Source of the DNA: JBMYQA01 sp049600855
Lineage (GTDB): Bacteria; Bacteroidota; Bacteroidia; Cytophagales; Flammeovirgaceae
NCBI GenBank assembly: GCA_049600855.1
Contig: JBMYQA010000009.1
Span: 1-48,746 of the forward strand
Reading direction: 5' to 3'
DNA: 48,746 bases
Below the pieces are notes generated by a model. It was given only the letters and a program-made list of their open reading frames with translations. It had not been told where the DNA came from and did no database searches. Positions 10,701 through 19,700 of this stretch are shown here, one piece after another. Numbering within the stretch: the stretch's first letter is position 1; each line of letters opens with the position of its first letter. The position numbers and the translations under genes are program-made.

Positions 10701-13700
10701 ACGACTCAGCGAAGCGAAAAAGGATGGTGATAAAATATGGGCAGTCATTAAAGGAAGTGCCGTAAACCAAGATGGCAGAAGCCAAGGGTTAACCGCTCCC
10801 AATGGGCCTTCCCAAGAAATGGTGATCAAAGCTGCGCTCCAAAAGGCAAATGTATCGCACCTAGATGTAGATTATGTAGAATGTCACGGGACAGGAACCA
10901 TGTTAGGCGACCCCATTGAGGTGCAAGCCATTAATAATGTATACGGGCAAGATCGCACCAAAGCGCAAGCGATTAAATTGGCTTCTGTAAAAAGTAATAT
11001 GGGGCATACCTTAGCTGCTGCTGGTGTGGCAGGAGTAATCAAAACCGCTTTGGCAATTCATCATGAATTACTTCCACAATCGTTACACTGCGATACCCTC
11101 AACGAAAATATAATGTGGGATGAACTGGCTGTCAGTGTGCTGAAAGAAAAGGCACAATGGCCTGCTAGTAGCAAACCAAGGCGAGCAGGTGTGAGTAGTT
11201 TCGGCATTAGTGGAACCAACGCACACCTCATCTTAGAAGAAGCGCCCAAAGTGACTGTTGCAAATGATGAGGTTAAAGCTCCAAATCCATTAAACTATCA
11301 ATTGCTTACACTTTCTGCTGAAACAGAGGAATCTTTGAAGATGCAATTAGCGCAAGTTCAAGACGATCTAAAAAGTAATGAACACCGTACTTTAGCAGCA
11401 GTGGCACAAGGCTTTGCTCATTACCGCAGTCACTTCCGTAAGCGATTGGGATTGGTGTTAGAAAGCAAAGAAGACTTATTCAACTATCAGTTTGATGCAA
11501 GCGAGTTAGCCATTCAAATACCCAAAGGAAAAGTAGCTTTCTTATTCACTGGGCAAGGCGCACAATATCCTAACATGGGCAAAACCCTTTACGAACAAGA
11601 GGAAGTTTATCGCACAGCATTCGATCAATGCATCGCCTTGATTAATCGAGAATTAGCAGGTATTGATTTAAAAGAATTGATTTTTAGTTCGGATGATGAA
11701 ATAGCCAAACAGGTTCATCTCACGCAATATACACAACCTGCACTTTTTGCCGTAGAGTATGCACTCGCCCAACTTTGGATGGCTTGGGGAGTAAGTCCTG
11801 ATGTGTTGATGGGACACAGCATTGGGGAAATTGTAGCCGCTGCCGTAGCGCAAATTCTATCCTTAGAAGATGCGATCAAACTCGTCGTTGCCCGTGGCCG
11901 ATTGATGGGCGCTTTGCCCCAAGTGGGTAAGATGATTTCGGTACAACTTGATCGGGCAGCAGCAGCTAAATTGATCGAAGGGAAAACCGATCAAATCGCA
12001 ATAGCTGCAGCAAATAGCCCACAACAAACCGTTATTTCTGGTGATACAACAGTGATTGAGGGTTTAGTGAAGCAATTAGAACATGATGGAATTCCAGTTA
12101 AAGCATTGCGTACGTCTCATGCATTCCACAGCCCGTTAATGGAACCCATGTTGGAGGAATTTGAACAAATTGTGAGTCAATTGACCTTCCAGCAGCCCAT
12201 GTATGAGTTCATCAGTAATGTAACGGGAACAGTAGCAGGCGATGAGGTTTTAACATCGAACTATTGGGTGAATCACGTGCGCGATGCGGTACTTTTTGCC
12301 GATGGCATGAAGAGTTTGGAAGCAGCAGGAGTAACGGCTTATTTCGAGATGGGGCCACATCCGGTATTAACGACCATGGGCCGGCAATGTGTTGCCAACA
12401 GCGACGAACGATTGTGGTTGCCCTCCATCCATCGGAAGCAGCCTAATCGCCAATCCATGTTCACTAGCTTGGCACAGTGGTATCAGTTTGGCGCCACTCT
12501 AAATTGGCAACAAATTTACCCGAACAAGCCACCACATCAAGATTTACCCACTTACCCATTCAATAAGCAACGTTATTGGCTCGATCCTGTGCTAACCAGC
12601 ACTGTGAAAGGAAAGTTTAGTGGGCATCCTTTACTTGGTTTTAGCCTGAATGTGGCTGGGAAACACGTTTTTGAAGCGAATATCACCATTAACAATTTCC
12701 CTTACCTCAACGCCCATCAAGTAGGCGGAGCAATCGTGTTACCCGCAGCAGCTTATGGCGAAATCATTCACGGATTTATCGATCAATTAGACGATCCTTT
12801 CGAAATTCACGAATTACTGATTCAGCAAAGTATTGTCATTCCATCAGAGAAAGGCGTTCGCGTACAGTTGGTCAATACGCCAACTGGAGATGGTTTTGCA
12901 TTTGAAATCTTTAGCCGAGCCGACCAACAAGGCAGCGAATGGACGCAACATGCGACAGGTTTGATTGTCATACGGGAATTAACGGATTCCCCTAAAACTT
13001 CCATCACTCAATTAACCACTCAGACAGATGAGCTCGCCATTGAAGAGATTTACGATAATTTCAGTGCCATTGGATTAGAATATGGTGAAGCGTTTCAAGT
13101 CATCGAATCTGCTTATAAAGCAAAAGATCGGGAAGCAATTATCGCCAAAGTAAGTTTAGCAGACGGAATTGAGCATGAAGCTTATCGCATTCATCCCACT
13201 TTATTGGATGGCATTTTCCAACTCACAGGTGCGTTATGCTTAGATACAACTTCTTCCGATACCTATTTGCCTTTTGAGTTAAATCAACTCTACATCCACC
13301 AAGAAAAAGCAGAAACACTTTGGGCAGAAGTCGAATTAGTTAGCGATGAAGAAAGTCAAAAAGTAGTTCGTATTCGAATTTGGGATGCTTCAGGAAACTT
13401 TGCAGGTGAAATTGCCCAATTAAAGGTAAGAAAGCTTGACCGATCAGCTCTTCAGCAAAACAGGCAAACGCTACCTACCGATTGGGTGTACCAATTGAAT
13501 TGGGAAGAAATTCAACTGGAAAATAAACAACTCACAGGTACTTGGGGGGTATTAGGCGGAACGGAGAAAATGCTCCAAGGACTGACTAAAGAAGGCATTT
13601 CCATTCAGTCGTTAGCAACGATCCAAGAAATTGAAAACCACGAACTAAGCGGAATTATTTGCTTGTGGCCTTCAACTGAAGTAACAAATCCAGTTCAGGC

Positions 13701-16700
13701 AACCTACGACCGAGCTGCACAAGCTTTGGAGCAATTACAAGTATTGGCGAAACACCCAGATTTGAAAAGCTGCTGGATTACCGAAGGTGTATTTAACGAT
13801 TCACCGAGTACAGATCAATTGGCGGCAGCTTCACTTTGGGGAATGGGAAGAGTATTCATGAATGAAAATCCTGAAACTTCATTCAAACTCATTGATACGC
13901 CATCATTCATCTCGAAAAATATTTTCCAAAAACTCAAAAACATCCTATTAGCTCCCAAAGCGGAAAAACAATTCCGACTCATCGGCTCACACATCTTGGG
14001 CTTGCGAATAGTTCCTGCTGCTCAAGAAGTGAATCAGGAATTATCGGATTTATCGCAAGCAACAGTCTTAATCACTGGTGGCTTGGGTGCTTTTGGACTA
14101 GAAACGGCGAAATGGTTTAGCCAACGAGGTGTTGGGCAATTGTTGTTACTCGGAAGAAGTGCTCCTAAAGCCCAAGCACTTGAAGTAATTAAGGTGATGG
14201 AAAAGGCTGGCACAAGAGTGTTGACCGCTCAAGTAGATGTAACTGATCAAGGAGCACTTCAAGGAGTCATCGCTCAGCTATCAGAAGCATATCCACTCAA
14301 AGGGATCATTCACTCCGCAGGTGTGCTTGACGATGCCATGATTCCCAATCAAAACGCAGCGAAAATCGCAAAAGTATTTGGCCCAAAGGTAATGGGCGCA
14401 TGGAATTTACATGAACTTAGCCTAGATATCGACCTCGATTTCTTTGTCATGTACTCATCTATGGCTGCTGTGGCAGGAAATGCAGGGCAAGCCAATTACG
14501 CTGCGGCTAATTGCTTTATGGATCAGCTTGCAGCTCACCGTCAAGGCCAAAATTTACCCGCGTTGAGTATCAATTGGGGAGCCATAGAAGGTGAAGGTAT
14601 GGCTGGCAAGCTCGGTGAAGCTAAAAAAGCAAGTATTCAGCAACAAGGTGTGCAGTTTTTAGCACAACAGGAAGCGGTAGCCTTACTCGACTGGAGTTTG
14701 CAACATCAAGCACCACAGTTGGGAATGGTTCATTTCAAGAAGCACCAATTAGGCAAAGCCTTACAAGATCATCACGGTAGTGTTCCAGCACTCTATCACA
14801 ATATTGTGAAGGTCAAGAGTAAGTCAACAGAAAGTGGTTCAAACCAACTTGCTCAGCATTTGCAAAGCTTAGCGGCTGAATTGAGAACAGGATATTTGAA
14901 AGATTTCTTGCAGCAAGAAGTCGCGCAAGCACTCAAACTCAATGTTGTTGATGTACCGCTGCAAACGCCATTACAAGAACTGGGCTTAGATTCCCTACAA
15001 GCCGTCACCTTACGTAATCAGCTTGCAAAAAAGGTTGGCCTGAAACTTCCTTCTACCTTGTTGTTTGATTACCCCACCATTCAAGGTTTGAGCGAATACC
15101 TGTTGAAAGAACTGATTCAGCAGATGGAAGCAGTTGAAGAAACGCCAACAACAGTCATTCCTACTCATCAAGAAGGAGGTGAGCATGACATTGCCATTAT
15201 TGGCATGAGTTGTCGCTATCCTGGTCAAGCTACCAATTTGAAGAAGTATTGGGAATTACTTCAGCAGGGAAAAGACGGTGTGACCTTCATTGACCGTTGG
15301 GACATGGAAGCATACTATGCAGAAGATGGCACCTTACCAGGGAAAATGAGCACCAAACAAGCTGGTTTTTTAGAAAATGTAGACTTGTTTGATACTGGCT
15401 TTTTCAATATTTCTCCAGATGAAGCCAAAGGCATTGATCCACAACACCGCATTTTATTAGAAGCCGTGTGGGAAGCGTTTGAAGATGCAGGCATCCAAAA
15501 ATCCAGTTTGGAGGGATCAAACACAGGCGTTTTCATGGGGCAAATGACGCATGATTATGAGCGGCTCAATAAAGCTGGGATTAAAGGCTTAGACGGTTTA
15601 GTCGGATTGGGCTCTGCATCCAGCATCATGTCTGGTCGCATCTCCTATTTGTTTGGCTTACAGGGACCAAGTTTAACCATAGATACGGCGTGCTCTAGTT
15701 CATTAGTTGCCATTGATTTGGCCTGTGAAAAGCTTAAAAATGGTTCTTGCGATATGGCTTTGGCTGGCGGAATTTCCTTACTCCTGACTCCTGCTTTACA
15801 CGTTGAGTTTAGCAAATTGGGAGGCATTGCCAAAGATGGCCGTTGCAAAACCTTCTCTGATCAAGCCGATGGAACAGGCTGGAGTGAAGGCTGTGGCGTA
15901 TTGCTCTTAAAGCGATTGAGCGATGCCCAAAAAGATGGCGATAAAATTTGGGCAGTCATTAAAGGGAGCGCCGTAAATCAAGATGGCAAAAGCCAAGGAT
16001 TGACCGCTCCAAATGGCCCTGCACAAGAAGCTGTCATTGCAGCAGCCTTGAAAAATGCCAACTTATCGCCAAATCAAATCGACTTTGTAGAAACTCATGG
16101 CACAGGAACAACCTTAGGCGATCCGATAGAAGTACAAGCCCTAAGCAATGTGTATGGACAAGGACGAGCAAGTGATCAGCCCTTATTGCTTGGCGCAGTA
16201 AAAAGTAATATTGGTCATACAATGGCCGCTGCTGGTGTGGCAGGTGTCATCAAAACGGTACTTGCATTCCAATATGATTTACTTCCTAAAAACTTGCATG
16301 CGCAAGCGTTAAATCATCACATCGCTTGGGAAGATTTATCCGTAGCGGTATTGCAAGAAGCAAGGGCATGGAAACGAAATGGAAATCCGCGAAGAGCCGG
16401 CGTAAGTAGCTTTGGGATTAGCGGAACCAATGCGCACCTCATTTTGGAAGAAGCTCCTGCGGTAGCGCCTGTAGTAAATACAACAACAGCTACACCAACC
16501 CAATTGCTGACGTTATCGGCTGAATCCTATGAGTCTTTAGAAATGCAACTCAATCAGCTTCAGCAATTCGTAAAAACGGAAGAAAATATCAATCTAGCAG
16601 GTTTAGCTTATAACCTCGCTACTAAACGAAGTCATTTCAAGTATCGTTTAGGAATTTTGGCAAATCAAGTTGATGACTTATTAACGTATCAAATCGACCA

Positions 16701-19700
16701 GCAAGAAGTCAAGCAAAATAGTCGCGTAAAAGGAAAGTTGGCTTTCTTGTTCACAGGTCAAGGCTCGCAGTATGCGGGAATGGGCAAAGCGCTTTATGAG
16801 CAAAATGCCATTTTCCGAACTGCCTTTGACGAATGCATCACCTTAATTAACACAGAATTGGGCGAGGTAGATTTGAAAGACATCTTATTCAGCGAAAATC
16901 CTGATTTGAACCAACTGGTTCATCAAACCCAATATACGCAACCAGCCTTATTTGCCATTGAATATGCGCTCGCCCAACTCTGGATGGCTTGGGGCATCCA
17001 ACCTGAATTACTTGCGGGGCACAGCATTGGCGAAATCGTAGCGGCTACCGTAGCTGGTGTATTTTCTTTAGCAGATGGTATCAAATTAGTGGTGGCTCGT
17101 GGCCGATTAATGGGAGCTTTGCCCCAAGAAGGAACGATGCTTTCTGTTCGATTAGGCTCCGCAGAAGCACAGCACTACTTGATCGATTATGAAAATCAGG
17201 TGACGATTGCTGCGGCAAACACCCCTCATCAAACCGTGCTCTCAGGGGAAACGGCAGCAATTCAGGCCATTGCCAACACTTTAAATAAAGCGGGAATCAA
17301 GTGCAGAACTTTAAAAACATCACACGCTTTCCACAGTCCACTGATGGAACCAATGCTAGCCGATTTTGAGCAAGTGGCGCAAACAATCAGTTATCATCCT
17401 CCAAAAATTCAGATGGTGAGTAACTTGACAGGCAAAAAGGCAGGCAATGAATTATTGCATGCGGATTATTGGGTGAAGCACGTGCGTGATGCGGTCTTGT
17501 TTATTGATGGTATAAATACCTTAGCTCAGGAAGGAGTCAGAACGTTCGTTGAAATTGGACCTCAACCAATTTTGGTCAATATGGGGGCGCAAACTTTAGA
17601 TGAGAAAGCACCTAAAAAGTGGATTACTTCCATCCAAAAAGATCAATTAGCTACTGAATCAATCCTCGCTGCATTGGCCGATTTGTATGTCACTGGACAC
17701 CTTCCAAATTGGAAAGCAATTTATGATGGGAAGGAACAAGCACGCATGGATTTACCAAGTTATCCATTCCATCGAAAAAGCTATTGGCTAGATGCCATAC
17801 ACACCGAAAGTGCTGGAAGCGATGGTACCTATACCCATCACCCCTTTTTAGGTTTTGATTTGAATACGGCTGGTAATCAGTTATTTGAATCAACAATTAG
17901 CTTGAAGAACTTGCCTTATTTGAAAGATCATCAAGTGCATGGGCAAACGGTGTTGCCAGCAGCGGCTTTATTGGATACCATTCAAGCCTTCATTCAATTG
18001 CAAGAAGCTAACTATCAATTGGGGGAATTACTGATTGAACAGCCAATGGTGTTGCAGGAAAAACGCGCTGTCAAACTCCAATTGGTGATCTCTACGGTTG
18101 CCGATGGTTTTACGTTCGAACTTTATCATAAAGTGGTTAAACAAGACAGCAAATGGCAGCGTACTGCAACAGGAAGCATTGTTTCAATAGAATCAACCAA
18201 CAACAATCAACAACAAATTCGTCAGTTAACTGATGGTCTAACAAGCTTAGATGTTCCACAACTCTATGATCAATTCAATCATTTAGGACTCAACTATGAA
18301 CCGCATTTCCAAACGGTACAGGAAGTATATCGAGATTCAGCAAGTAAGCGATGTGTAGGAAAAATAGCCCATACACATCAAATCGAGCTTGCTCACTATC
18401 ACATCCATCCCACCCTATTGGATGGCATTTTCCAACTCACAGGCGCATTATTCCTAGATGAAAATCTTCAAGAAAGCTATATCCCATTTCAAATCGCTGG
18501 TTATAAATTGTATCGTTCCCAAATCAGTGAGTTATGGGCCGAAATCACCAAGCTTTCGGAAAGTGAATCCCAAAAAGAAGTCGGTATTCGCTTTTGGGAT
18601 GAGCATGGAAATTTAGTGGGTGAAATTGACAGTTTAAAAGCGCGCAAAGTTGATATCCAGCAATTGAATATCGATCAAGCTATTCATAAAGATTGGTTGT
18701 ATGAAACGCGTTGGACAGAGCTTGAGGTCACTGAACAAATTCAAGTCACCGGAAAGTGGATCGTATTAACGCAATATACGCATGTTGATTTTGCCCTAAA
18801 GCTGATGACCATCTTGGAAAAAAATGGGGTAAACCTCATCGCCGCAGATCATTTAGATGAGATCAACTTAGATGACAGTATCGAAGGAATTATCAGCCTT
18901 TGGCCGATCAATTGGGCAGCGCAGTTGCAGGCAAAAAATGTAGCAGAATCGGCTCAACATGTGGCACTTCAGGCACTTCAACAATTGCAGTCGTTCGAAA
19001 AAGCGAAAGACAAAAAACTCATTTGGATGACAGAAGGCGTATTTAACCAAGATTTATCCAGCGCAGGTTTATGCTTAGCGCCACTTTGGGGAATGGGACG
19101 GGTATTCATCAATGAAAATCCAGCCAGCCATTTCAAAATGGTGGATATTCCTCACTTTGATACCGATCATGCTACCCCTGCTTTGATGTCTATTTTAAGT
19201 GATAGTCATAGTGAAAATCAAATTAGAATTGAGGGGAATGATTTTTATGGAATCAGGCTGAATCCCAAAAAGGTCGCAACTACGACTCCTTCTTTCCCAG
19301 ATCTAAGCCGATCAACCGTTCTGATTACTGGCGGATTAGGAGGTGTTGGTTTAAAAACGGCCTATTGGTTGAGTGAAAAAGGCGTGGGGCAATTGTTGTT
19401 AGTGGGTAGAAGCGCCCCAAATGCAGCCGCTAAAAAACATCTGCATATCCTTCAAGAAGCGGGCACTCAAGTACTCACAGCTCAAGCAGATGTAAGTGAT
19501 TTAGCCAGTTTAGAGAAGATCATTCAACAAATTCCGTCAGCATATCCATTAAAAGGGGTGATTCATTCTGCTGGGGTATTGGATGATGGCGTGATTCTTA
19601 ATCAAACAGAAGCTAAGTTCACCAAAGTCTTAAACCCTAAAGTTACAGGAGCGTGGAACTTACACGAACTCACCAAAGATTTAGCGCTTGACATCTTTGT

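Noticed and set aside
10359..10829. 156-codon open frame on the minus strand
   Set aside because: It lies wholly inside the KS of module P2, antisense to a highly conserved coding region, and its translation shows no recognisable domain. A codon-bias shadow.
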